A stretch of 64,000 nucleotides of DNA from Pterobdella sp. o SKG-2022. Its lineage: Eukaryota; Annelida; Clitellata; Hirudinida; Piscicolidae. Positions 29,401 to 40,800 of this stretch are shown here, one piece after another. The notes under the pieces were generated by a model, which was not told the origin of the DNA, did not search any database, and saw only the letters and a list, made by a program, of their open reading frames with translations. The translations under genes and the position numbers were made by a program. How positions within the stretch are numbered: position 1 is the first letter of the stretch; each line of letters starts with the position of its first letter. Where the stretch lies: positions 2,358,473 to 2,422,472 of the forward strand of contig OZ038325.1 of assembly GCA_964035795.1 (NCBI GenBank). The letters are read 5' to 3'.

Positions 29401-32400
29401 TATAATGAGAGCTTATAACAAACAAAATAAGAGTTTGATTATAGTGGCATGAGGCTGATAAATTCTTCAACACAACCTTTTCAATTATTATATTCTTTAT
29501 ATCATATTAATTTTCATCATCTATTAGCGTCTCTATAGTTTATAGTAGATTCTATTTTACTGTGGGCCATAGGCGTTATCCACTTGACAGTAGGTTCACT
29601 GAAGATTAGCTTCTGGACCATTTCTTACGTGATTATGAAGTTCTTGTTTTTGGACACGTTGTTGCAAACAAGGTAATGATGTAACGTTGTTGCATTGTGG
29701 ACTTGGCTGATGTGGTTGATGAGGCCTGCCATGTTGACTGCTATTTTGTTACAAACTGGGTGCTGGCATTTGAATGAAGAGCTTTTGTTTTGAACGTCCA
29801 AAATATTTTTTCTCGAATCTTTTTTTGCTTTTTTTTCGGCTTCATTTTTTTTGCGATAGCGATTTTATTTTTTTGCGCTGATCGTTTCTGTTAGGAGCTT
29901 CTGTTTTCCAGGTGTCAACCACCCTCAGTTTTTACAGGTTTGAGTATATAAGGTCGTGCCATCTCTTTTTTTGATCTCGTTGAATCCGTGCACCCTCAGC
30001 AATTTCTCCCACCATTAATTTCTTTTGGAGCCTTGAATTTTCTAATTTTTTTAAGTGCCCAAGTCAATGAATTTTTCTTCGTAGAATCATTACTTCAACT
30101 CTATCTGTTTTTGATTTACACACACAGGACGACTTGTTATTGGAGGAGTTGGAGGGGACCAAAGGTGGGTGTGCCGCCATTGTTGTCGTCATGATAGCTG
30201 GCAAGATTTATGTCGCTAATGCTGGCGATTGCAGGTTTGTTATTATTATTATTAGTAGTCATTCCTTAAATAGATGTTGTTTGTGTTATTTTTATTGTTT
30301 GTGTTATTTTTATTGTTGTTTTTATCATTTAGCAGGTCCTAGTCGTCAAATACATATCCAATGTAGTTAATATAAATAGTACCTTTATCAGTAATATAAT
30401 AATAATAATTTTCTTATATTGTTAACAGAGCAGTGTTATACAAAAGCAACCACATCACCCAATTGTCCACTGACCACACCCCCCACAACGATCAGCATCG
30501 AATCAGAATGACTGTTTGTTGCCTATTTTTATCATTTCCAGCTATTAGGAAGTTATCTCTGTTATTTCATCATTCTTTTTGTAAATATACCTTTCAAGGT
30601 TATTTTTATTATTCATATTTTTACTATGGTTATTATTATTATTATTGTTATTATTGATGTTATAATTATTTTCATTAATATTGTCATGATGATTATCAAT
30701 CAATCTAATTAGATTATACTGCTGTACATGTCCCAGTAACTGGTGTTGACAACAGTCGGCCTAGATTACTGATACCATTATAGAGTACTATATAAAAAGA
30801 CCATTTTATTTGGGAAAAATCTTTTTTGGACTGCCAGTCCGAGCTAACGTTCAACTTGAAATTATCGAATTCAAAATCCACCCTTTCCACACTGGGACAG
30901 TTTGTCTTGCCGTTGTGAACAAAAAGAAATATCATCCGCCAAGCCAACTGACAACGATACCAGAATATCAGTTTTTTGATACCTGCTACCAAAGTTTACT
31001 GTTATCCAGGGTATAACATAAAAGCAGTTTCAATTTGGAGACGCTATTTTCCGTGCAGTTTGACGTCATGTCCAGGATGACGATGCTTATTATTATTGTT
31101 TTGTTATTATTGATATTATTAATTTTTATGACCATCATCACAACGTTCCAGGCATACATGGGACACAGAGAAGAACTGAACTCTGACTTGTGGACTTGCA
31201 ACAAGTTCCATAAACACCCCTATCACGTAGATGTTGGAAGCACTGCTCTCTATCAAGAGCCCTGGATGAATGGATGGTGAGAGGGATGGATGGTAAGAAA
31301 GAGAATAAAAGGGTAGTCAAGGAAGTGTGGATTGGGAAATTTGAGAGTGCATGGTGAAGGAGGTGGGATGGTGGTGGTTTAGTGGCTGTGTAGATGGTGA
31401 GCAGGTGAGAAGTGAAAGCATTTGAATGGTTACATGTATGGATAGCTAGAAGGGTAGATACATGTATATAACTATAAACAGATACAATAAAAACTATAAA
31501 TAGATATATAGATGAAATTATAGATAGACAGATATATAAATAGGTGATCCCCTAATGCCCAAACAGGTTCAAGAAGGTGCTGGGTAGGGAGGACATTAAG
31601 AGTCCCCTGATATATGGCAGAGGAAAGAGGGTTTGGGACATATGTGCTTTTATTATTTATTTATCTGTCTTTCATCTGTGTATCCATTCATTTAATTATG
31701 CGTTTTTCATTTATTATTTTTAAGTTCAGAATTCATTAATGAATTCTACTATTCACGAGCTTGTGAATTTGAGCTCAGGCATTTTCCATCCATTAATTTA
31801 CCCACAATTTGTCTATATGTTTTTACTTTTCACCAATCCCTATAAGTATTTATGCATCAAATCATCATTTTTCTTCAACCCACCCAACCACTTCTATCCC
31901 TCCATCACACCACGCAGTCCCGCCTACTTCAGACCATAGGACTATCAAGGGTGCTGGGAGACCATAACCTGAGACTCTACTCTAGCAACATCCTTCTCAA
32001 GCCTCTTCTATCCTCTGTCCCTCAGGTGGTATGGAATTGAGATGAGGGATGACGTTGTGGGAATTGGAATGAGGATAATTACTTAACTGTTATATCATAA
32101 ATATAACCGTTAATTTCTTAGTTTTAATTTTGGTCTCACCACCAATTCTACGTATTGTTGCTACTGTATTAAACTTTCATCATTTCAATCATTCATTCAC
32201 TCACTTTAAGTTCTCATTTCATCATAATCAAATTGATTATACCATCTTCTCCTACTCACTAAGGTAACAATGGTGGAAATGGAACGGTTGTTTGATGAAG
32301 AACAAACCACAGCAACACGCAAAAAACGCCAAAGAATAAAACAAACATTGCAACAAACAAACATAGATAAAAATGAAAACACAGATATATTAAACGATAC

Positions 32401-33678
32401 GAAAAAAGATCTACACACAGATATAAACAAAGAAACAAATAAAGACCTAACAACCCACGTATATGATAATACAGATAATGATAATCCTTTGTATAAGACG
32501 AAGAAAGAAAACGACATAGCACAACAATCAAATCTAAAAACACAAGATGGCATACAAGAGTTCATGAACAGCTTTCTGAATAATCCAAACATAGACTCAA
32601 CCGATGCAGCTGGTGTTAATGTGGGAGATAGGACCACAACAACTGAAACACTAATCGCCAATACCACTGTAACCATACCAACAACTAAAACTGCATCTGC
32701 GACTAGCATCACAACCAGCACCACCTCAATAACCAACAACACAACCTCACCAACCTCAAACCCACCCAACCACCACATCGATGATGCCACCCCTTCCTTT
32801 ATAATACTGGCATCAGACGGCCTTTGGGACACGGTATCAAACGAGGAGGCGGTGAATTGTGTGCTGAAATCGCTCTCTCTCACCCCCTCCGATAATCCTA
32901 AGAGGTAGGTGATGGGTGGTTGTGTTTATATGGGGGTTTCGTGGTTTTGGGTGGGTTATATCATCGTCATCATTTTACTCCCACTTTCATGCTAGCATGA
33001 GTTGGACGGCGGCTTATGGTGGCTATTCTCCATGCTCTTAATATGTTATATGTTACGATGTCAATGTATTTTATGTTATACAACAAAATAAAATAGGGAG
33101 TTACATAGCTTAAGGCTTTAAATTCTTGACAAGCCTTTCTGCTTTATTTTGAATATATAGATTTTATGCTTCAAGATTTTCCTAGTATAAATTTTTAAAA
33201 TTTAAACATGAAATTAGTTAATAATGATGATGGGCAAACGATGGCGTACAACAGGTTTATAATAGCAGCACAAGACTTGGTGATGAGAGCGAGAGTGAAG
33301 AGTCAAGACGATCCATCAACCTCCCTCAACAATGTTTCTGCAACACATCTTAACTCTACAAATACCACTACTACTACTGCTTCTAATAACACCGTTGATA
33401 CAACTGCTACTACTACAACTAATAATACAAATGCTACTACTACAACCAGAGCAAAAACGAAAACAGTTCCAGGCACACTAAAATCGATTCCTTCCCCTTT
33501 AAAAACAATCATAAAAACCGATGCAGATGCTTTAGAAGTCACCGTTGACGTCACGAATGATAATCGACCACAGGCGCGCCCTCTAACGAATGAAAAACGA
33601 GGAAAATTACAATGGTCGACTATCGACGACATCACTATCTTCGTCATTCCTTTGTATGCCGATGCGTTGAATTTTTAA
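26436..33678 (+). CDS. PPM1H/J/M-type Ser/Thr phosphatase (PP2C family)
   Basis: Metal-dependent protein phosphatase, predicted 958 residues against roughly 450-515 in vertebrate PPM1H/J/M. Exons: 26436-26722, 26892-26982, 27343-27426, 28124-28880, 29151-29254, 30128-30234, 30429-30513, 31152-31276, 31567-31630, 31918-32025, 32264-32904 and 33255-33678, all in phase. Start MFKRIKNAVTQ matches the family. Metal-site motifs are present: NEDQA, YFGLFDGHDG, KIYVANAGDCR, TIGLSRVLGDHNL, ILASDGLWDTVSNEE and DDITIFVIPLYAD. Subfamily segments SPLIYGRGKR and AAQDLVMRAR point to PPM1H/J/M. The extra length is in an acidic, repeat-bearing insert (exon 4), an Asn/Thr/Lys-rich insert (exon 11) and a Thr/Asn-rich insert (exon 12). 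The catalytic residues look intact, so activity is expected. Confidence 0.92.
27021..27172 (-). repeat. Dispersed repeat family A, diverged inverted copy
   Basis: Its complement parallels the 30702-31027 copy: a TTCCAGTAACTGG phrase near one end, and a GCCAGTCCAAGCTAA phrase followed by a CAACTT stretch. It is more diverged than the others and lies in the PPM1-type gene's intron after exon 2. Confidence 0.55.
28359..28450 (+). repeat. 39-bp in-frame tandem repeat in the phosphatase gene
   Basis: A 39-bp unit coding for a phrase like DICLSNDNDNSEK occurs about 2.3 times in exon 4. The first two units are nearly identical, which marks recent expansion of the acidic insert. Confidence 0.85.
30702..31027 (+). 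repeat. Dispersed repeat family A, longest copy
   Basis: About 325 bp in the phosphatase intron before exon 8. Its left part (CATGTCCCAGTAACTGG, TTGACAACAGTCGGCCTAG) matches the 16391-16470 fragment. Its right part (GAGCTAACGTTCAACTTGAA, GACAGTTTGTCTTGC, TGACAACGATACCAG) matches 46780-46972. There is no coding frame and no clear Pol III box, so its class is unknown. Confidence 0.75.
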
Positions 33679-34833
33679 ATGTTGCTTACCACCTGTGATA
33701 ATTTATATAGCGCTTGTTATTATGCATTTAAATAATTTACATGCCCGAGCGTTTATTTTTGCTTTAAAACGATGAGTATACGATCTTGTCTTGATCGCTT
33801 CAAATCCTTTTCCTACTCTCGCTTCAATTATTACTAGTCTGAAAATTGTAAATATCATTGTTATAGCATCATTTAAAACATTATGTTCAAACTTCTATCT
33901 ATAATTGTAAACCACAAAAACACGATAATATTTGGATTGCTTATTGAGACAAAGCTTATGGATACATTTTTTATCACCATCAGGCAATTAATTATCTGAT
34001 TATTTTAGAAGTGTATCGTATATTGTCTCAAACAATCCAAATATTATCGTGTTTTCATGCTTCGCATATTGGAGACTAATATTCACAACCATCTATAAGC
34101 GTTTTATACGTTGTATTACATTTCCACAATAAAATCTTATACTTTTGTATTTCTCTAGTCTTTAGTGTTTGCTAACTATAAAACATATTAAAGGTTAATA
34201 TAGCAGGTATCTTATGTTCGATAGTAAATATAAATAATTTTTATAGCGCCTCTTAGCACAGTTTAGAAACGTTGCTATGATAGATCTACAAGTTCAGATA
34301 GCTTAGTTATTGCTTTGAATCATTGTAGGCTTATTAAAACAAGAATATTATAATATTCTTTAAATTTTAATCAAACTACTCAAAGGACTGAGTCAACAAA
34401 GTAGTCATGGATATTGAACCCAACCTGGAGGGCAAACAGTATTATTGATTACCCACTGTGGTGCTGAGGGTGGCTGTTTGAGCCGTGAGAATATATTTAA
34501 AGAGCTTTCGATACTCTTGGTCGGTACACTTTTAATTACACAGAAGAATTATGTGGTGTTACATTGAGAAAATAATACCTAGAAGATTCTGTATACCAAT
34601 TTCTAACCTGTTGCATTATCTCTTGTAGGAAGCCACAAAAATGATCATTTTAGCTAAAGAACATATAAGACTAAGAAAAGCTAATGAGCTCAAAATTTTT
34701 AACATTATGAAGTGGTTGTGCAATACCACAGAAATTGGATTGAGACTTGGAATTATATTCAATGTGAAGAAACACTGGAAAAAATTTATTTCGAGCGGAA
34801 CTTTATGGAAACTTTATCATCTGGTTCATAGTT
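33679..34833. other. Intergenic region with a foldback; no gene seen
   Basis: AT-rich sequence between the phosphatase stop and the SINE at 34834. It contains the foldback at 33917-34055 and short GAGCGC/TATAGCGC phrases (near 33706 and 34240) like those in the SINE tail. A 64-codon frame at 34641-34835 has no recognisable similarity. Confidence 0.5.
33917..34055. mobile_element. Short foldback (MITE-like) element
   Basis: Terminal inverted repeats of about 34 bp: left arm AAAACACGATAATATTTGG at 33917 onward and its complement CCAAATATTATCGTGTTTT ending at 34055, with the arms extending to TGAGACA/TGTCTCA. The 70-bp middle is AT-rich and non-coding. No second copy is seen in the window. Confidence 0.65.
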
Positions 34834-34970
34834 AAACCCTACAGATTAATGTTTGAGCATTAGACTAATTATCTAAAGTTACCGGGTTCGATCCCGTGTG
34901 GGCCGACAATTAGCAGTGTTTTCGCTACATTAAATTTTTAGCAAGCGCTTAGTGAATACCGCATTACATT
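34834..34970 (+). mobile_element. tRNA-derived SINE, diverged copy
   Basis: A degraded head (box A region changed), intact box B GGTTCGATCC and GGGCCGACAATTAGCA, then CGCTACATTAAATTTTTAGC, AAGCGCTTAGTGAATACCGC and ATTACATT. Parts of the body are deleted relative to the 14735 copy. Confidence 0.85.
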
Positions 34971-35237
34971 GAGCTAATTAAAATGAAGTTTTTCAGCGGC
35001 ATGGCCAGTAAAAACCCTAAAAAGCGTTTTTTATTATATTTGAATTGAAAAATAGAAATAATTATACAAAAAATTAAATATATGTAAAAATAATACTTTA
35101 TAAAAGAATTGAAATTCGGAAATATAAAATAATGATGAATGAAATAAAAATAAAAAAACTAAATGTAAAATAAAATAATAAAATCATGTCATTAAAAAAT
35201 TGCTTGACCGGGATTTGAACCCTATGCCTTTGTGTTG

Positions 35238-37490
35238 CTAATCATTATTCCCTTCGTATTTACCAACGTCGACAAGCAGATGTGTGTGGAAGGGGTGGTG
35301 TTGTACGTGAATGATGTGTGCGTGTGAGTGTATGTTGTTTACTCCATCTCTGTTCATCCTACTTATGCTCCCTTGTAAGAGCTTCACTCTGGGTGTTTGT
35401 GTGTGTTTCTCTGGGTGTATGTGTGTATGTTTCTGTACGCGCGTGTATGTGTGGATATTTATAGATGGATTACATTAAATCAAATCTAGTTAAGTTTGTC
35501 AGTGCGTAGATGTTTGTATGGATGTGATTGAGTGCACACTTTGAGCCCCAAAAACCTGTGCAAATAGTTTAATGCAGGTGTCTTGGAATGGTTGAGCATG
35601 GTGTAACGAGCAATGGAGATTGGTGGTCTTATTATCCTCATGTTGGAGAAAGATATCCTGTGTGTTTATGTGGATGTGAGCTTGAAGCTCACTTGCTTAA
35701 ATAAGACTATAATGGAATTTGAATATTATATTATGTATGTGTGGAAATGGCTTAGGTTTTAATAACTAGATAATTAAAGATCCAGATGACCAATTTAGTT
35801 ATGTACTTAAATATTCATAAATTAAAAAAAACAAAGAAATTAAATCTCACCATGAACAAACCTAACCTATAAGCCATATCATCATCTTCACCACCCCATC
35901 CCCAATACATATTAGAATACCCATTGACCCTTTCAAAATGCTCTCTACGCATGGCTAACACTCCACCTACCAGCTCTGGGTAGGAAAGTCTGATGTAGGT
36001 GGAGTGGTGGATGTTGGTTGTGTTAGAAGAATGTGGTGGTAAAAAGGGGTTCTAGGATTATGGGTAGAGTGGTGGATTAGTAAAAGTTAGTGTGGTTTCA
36101 TTAAAAAAACAAAAATATAAAATTAAAAAAAAAATTCATTATTACCAAAAAGTAACCAGAATAAAAAGAGGCAGATGAACACAAAGGATTTTTACATAAA
36201 CAATTACAATAAAAAACAATAAAATGTATAAAAACTTATAATGCAGTTGATCGACAGCCACAGAGAGATGTCTAGGTTGTGGAGGGCAAGAGTACAGGTT
36301 ACGATCATCTTCCAACAGCAGGTCAACATCATGGAAGATGTAACAGTCAAAAGGAATAAAGGAATGTGGTGTGGTGTCGAAGGTGGTGGGAGGAGTGTTA
36401 TCGGTGGTGTTGGTAGTTGTGTTGTGGGTGGAGTTGTTAGTTGAAGTGTTTTGGTTGGAAGGGTTGTTTAGTGGTGTTGAATTGTTGGTGAAAGTACTGT
36501 TTGTGAAAAAGGTTTGTGAACATGTTTGTTGGTTTGCAGTGATTTTTTGGTTTATTAAGAGTTTATGAAGGTGATTTATTGTATTGTTTGTTGTGGAGAA
36601 CTGAGAAGGAAAGAGGATGGAGATGTTGAAGGTTGCCATGAATCCTACATTCATCAGACGAGCCTTGTTGAACAGTTCTTCACCTTGCTGATGTTTTATT
36701 TAAAATTCAATCAACAAATATTCTATTTCTGCAGTTATTTTGTTCTAAGTTATAGTTAAACCTGAAATTTCACAGAATGTTTTAAGTTAAAACAAAATGG
36801 ATAATAAAGTTTACTTGTTCTATGACAAAGATTTGGTAATGCAAGAGTTGTCTAGAAAAAATAGGATGCAGATGAGCCAGCAGAAGACTTAAATGCCTTT
36901 TCCTTTTCTGATATGGAACTATAATGGCTACTTTGTGTCTGCTTGCACATCTTTTCGGTTTCCACCACCCTCCTTGTTGGATATTTCTATTTTTGAGATA
37001 GTCAAATAGTTCATCTTCACTTTTATTTTTCAGTCGTTCAATTTCCTTGTCCAAACGGCCAACTATTGGAAAGAATTTTTTTTTGATTTTTTAGATAATT
37101 TTTATGAGTATTTCAACCTAATGATTGAGGCAAAGCATTACAATACAGCAGTCGTTTTGGTGGGAAATAAACAATTTTCGATTTTTCAACTCGACCACAC
37201 AAAAAGTCTATATATGCATAAAACCTTTTCTCTAAAAATTTTATTTTTATTTCATTAATTTTTTCTAATACATTTTTTTTCAAATTTTGAATCTTCAAAT
37301 ATGTTTTATTCAAAAATAAAGACATCTGCTTTTTATAATTAATAAGAAATTCTTTGTGATTTACACCTTTTCTGATTAATTTATTTAGATTATAGTTAAA
37401 CAAAACATAAGTTAAAACAACTAAAATAAATATAAATAATATTGAAAATAATAGAACACATAAAAATTGTTTTTTCTTTGAAAATTTCAT
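35238..37490 (-). CDS. Beta-1,4-galactosyltransferase family enzyme (B4GALT)
   Basis: Type II Golgi membrane enzyme of family GT7, predicted 482 residues, transferring Gal or GalNAc from a UDP-sugar. Exons: 37490-37118, 37062-36815, 36687-36236, 35989-35867, 35657-35556 and 35388-35238, all in phase. It has a short basic cytoplasmic end and a membrane anchor (FLCVLLFSILFIFILVVL). The catalytic domain includes GGWWKPKRCASRHKVAIIVP, LFNKARLMNVGF, the metal-binding DVD in CYIFHDVDLL, CPPQPRHLSVAVD, and the donor/acceptor motif YWGWGGEDDD. It ends in a HHPFHTHLLVDVG segment like the family's PLYTxxTVDIG. An Asn/Thr/Ser-rich insert of about 95 residues separates NVGF from the DVD motif. The exact B4GALT subtype cannot be given. 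It is head to head with the Tubby-like gene, 394 bp apart. Confidence 0.92.
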
Positions 37491-37884
37491 TCTATACTTG
37501 TCTAATAATAGTTTTTTTGAATGGATTTTTTGAAAAATTTGGCGACGGAAGTTAAGTTGTCAACGCAATCTAGTCATTAAATATCGCGAAAAATATTTCT
37601 TTTCCAACAAAAAAAATAAAACTGAAATAAAATAATTGAATAGATAAAAATAAAAAACTAATTTTGAAACGAAATTCAAAAAAAAAATTTCATAAAGATC
37701 AATTGCGTGTTGCTAGGCACTAATGAATTAAATAGAAAAACAATACAAGTATAGTTGGAATTTGCGAAGTTTTGACGAATATTATAATGATTAAAATTCT
37801 AAACCTATTTAAATAAATTTAACCTGAATCAAACTCATTTTTAGATTGAATTTATTACTATAAAAAGTTTCAAAACTCGATAAA
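37491..37884. promoter_or_regulatory. Intergenic region between divergent B4GALT and Tubby-like genes
   Basis: 394 bp separates two start codons on opposite strands, so both promoters must lie here if transcription starts are close to the ATGs. The sequence is AT-rich; I see no clear TATA box, CpG cluster or paired motif. Confidence 0.45.
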
Positions 37885-40800
37885 ATGAGTCAGATCGCTT
37901 GGGGAGATGTGCCACTCGGATGGTTGGATGTTTTTTGCATTTCTTATTGATAAAATTTTTTGTAATGATATATCAAAAAAAATATTTGCTTATGAAATCT
38001 CTTTACTGAACTTCATCAATTTTAAAGGATCTATTTAATTTATAACATGCTTTTTATATAAAATTACTTTTATTTTGTCGTAATTATTTTATTAATATTA
38101 ACATTCTATCAAACCTATATATTTTATTAAACTTATCTTACTTAATTATATTTATTTATTTTAACTAAATCGACTATATTTCCTCATATTTATCAAATTC
38201 GAATAAACTGAGTATATTTCAATATATTTAATTTAATTTATTTCATTTTTAAAATTACATTAATTTACATTAAATAGCGTGGAAAACGAAGAGAAACAGA
38301 GTGATAATAAAACTTCAGTTTACAATGCACGAATGGAAAAGCACGTAAGAATTAAATGATTATTTATGCTTTTACAGTCACATCCCTATCTGTTTTCTCT
38401 GCAGCCAAAAATCTTACTGACAACTTCTAGCTCATGCACATCACAAGCACTTTACGCTTTCTAGAAAGAAGAAAGTGTTTTTTCCATTCACCAATAGGAT
38501 TGAAGCAGCTTAAGACAAGATTTTTTTATTTGCTATTTCCTCTGCTAAAAAAGAATTTAAATAATAACATTCATTTTGAAAAAATCTTGGGAAATAGCAA
38601 AAAAATGTTAAACCAAAACAAAGATTTCTTAGCGAGAAATATAGGAAATTATAAAAGCTTGTCCAAGTTTTCTTTTAGCTTATTGGTCAAGGAAAAACAC
38701 TTTTCTTTATAGAAAGCGTGAACTTCCAATCACAAACATCTGCATTAAAAATAGAATAAAAGAGTATAATATTCCCATAAAGATATAAACCGATAAATAA
38801 AAAGAAAGAAAGAACGATTTACACAACTAAAAACAACAAACAAAAATCAAACAAAAAACAAAAAATAAGCAAACAAAAACGCATTAAAATAAAAAAAAAA
38901 CCAAAAAAAAAACACGCAAACACAGAAGGAACTTCTAAAAAGACGCCAAGAGCAGAAAAGGTCACACGCCCTCCTACTCAGGTCAGGGGATGACCATTTG
39001 CGCCCCTTGGTCACTGACCCTAACGACTCCCCTTACTGTTATTATTCTCATAAATTTTTTTCTTATTTATTATTAAAATTTTTAGTTTTTATATTTTTTA
39101 TTTTTTCTCCTTTTGCATTATTATTTTCTATATTATTACCATTTTGAATTTTCTCATATTTTTGATTTTATTCTTATTAACAACAACAATCAATTACCGC
39201 AGCTTACCTCGGTCCATACAACCAAGAAGAAGATGAAGATGAGTTTAAAAAGACAAAACCAAAAAATAAATCAAAAAATAACGATGGTGATGATGACGAT
39301 GACATTCCGGAAATACTTGCAGGTAAAATATATTTAAATCTTCAAATTTTATTGCTCAAAAGTTATTTCTAGGTTTATTCAACTTTTTGAATTATTTCTG
39401 TCCTTATTCAGCTCATCAAATTTTTCTTTTGATTTTCAAGCATTTTTGCATTAATTGGATGCAATAAATAGATTCACCATAACATCATTATATTTAATTG
39501 CATGAATTTGACTGAGCTCAACATTCTTTTTTACTTTACGCCTCTGCTTGCTTAAAGGCATAATAGAACGACTGATTGTCAACCTATTATAACTTACGTA
39601 CTAATCCCATTTTCATTATGATATTATTCGTTATAAAAATTATTTTTTTCAGACAATTCTGCTTTCCGAAAGCAATCTGTAGCTGTGAAGACAAAGAAGG
39701 ATGAAGCAAATGATGAGGTTGATGATGAAAAAAATGATGATGTTGATGATGAAGAAGTGGAGAGGAGGAAAAGGAAGGAAGAAAGAAGACGAGAAAAAAA
39801 AGAACGACAGAGAAAACTAGAAGAACAGAGAAAAAAAGAAGAAGAAAAAAACGAAGAAAAAGAAAATGGAAATATTAACAAAGAGGATAGTGAAAGTGAT
39901 GAATTGAAAAAAAGTGAAAAAAAGAAAAGAGAACACAAGGAAAAAAAGAAAGACAGAGACAAAGGTGGTGATGTAGACGAAGAAGAAAAAAGCAAAGATG
40001 AGAAACCTGCCCGGAGAAAAAAAGATAAGGTATAAACATATTCAACTATTATTCATAAAAAAGATGTTGATCTAAGTTTACCATATATTTTTGTTTCTAT
40101 TTATAGCCATAAATATATATTCTTGAAATTCAACAAAAAATAATCTGAAAAGGAAAAAAATGAATCTTAGATAAAAAGTTAGAAAAAACATAAAATAGAA
40201 ACCTTGTAACAAAAAACTTCCCAAATTAGTCTGAAGAAAAACCCAGAAAAGACAAAGTCCACGATTCTCTAGAGAAAGAAAACAAGGACAACAACGATAA
40301 GAAGGAGGAGGAGGAGGAGGAGGAGGAGGAGGAGGAGGAGGAGGAGGAAAAAGATGAAGATGCTAGCAATCTCTTAGATTATGTATTTAAACCGGTTTCC
40401 ATCAATAAAACAATCAAGTAAATCTTTGCTTCTTACGATGTTTTTATCAATTCAAGTTATACCAAATGAGGCGACTGATGGTCGACTTACCTAGATAGAT
40501 GCCAATTGGTTTTTCATTAGCGCTTAGTTGGAGACAAACTAAAGTGTTAATTAATAGCGCTGATGATGATGTTGTTACATATATAATAGCGATAGAAGAC
40601 CAGCCTTAAAAGTCCTTGAATTTTATTGGGGAGTGAAAATTTGTAGTTTAATTCATTTATATTAATAACAACGTTATTTAGATACAACTTTTTTTTCCAT
40701 AAGATTGATTTGTGACTTAATCATAGCTTAACTTTTAAACTTTAAACTCCTTTCTTTTCCCCTTCGACCAATCAGGTGCAAGATAAGCAGAGACAAGAGG

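Noticed and set aside
34641..34835. 64-codon basic frame between a foldback and a SINE
   Set aside because: No similarity recognised; ends at the SINE border. May be repeat-derived, but unsupported.
35205..35285. tRNA-like sequence on the minus strand with a box B-like GGTTCAAATCC and partly pairing ends
   Set aside because: The left part is the coding end of B4GALT (HHPFHTHLLVDVG then stop), and box A and the anticodon arm are not convincing.
38434..38712. 92-codon open frame on the plus strand
   Set aside because: It coincides with a foldback element inside a Tubby-like gene intron and breaks the exon phase order.
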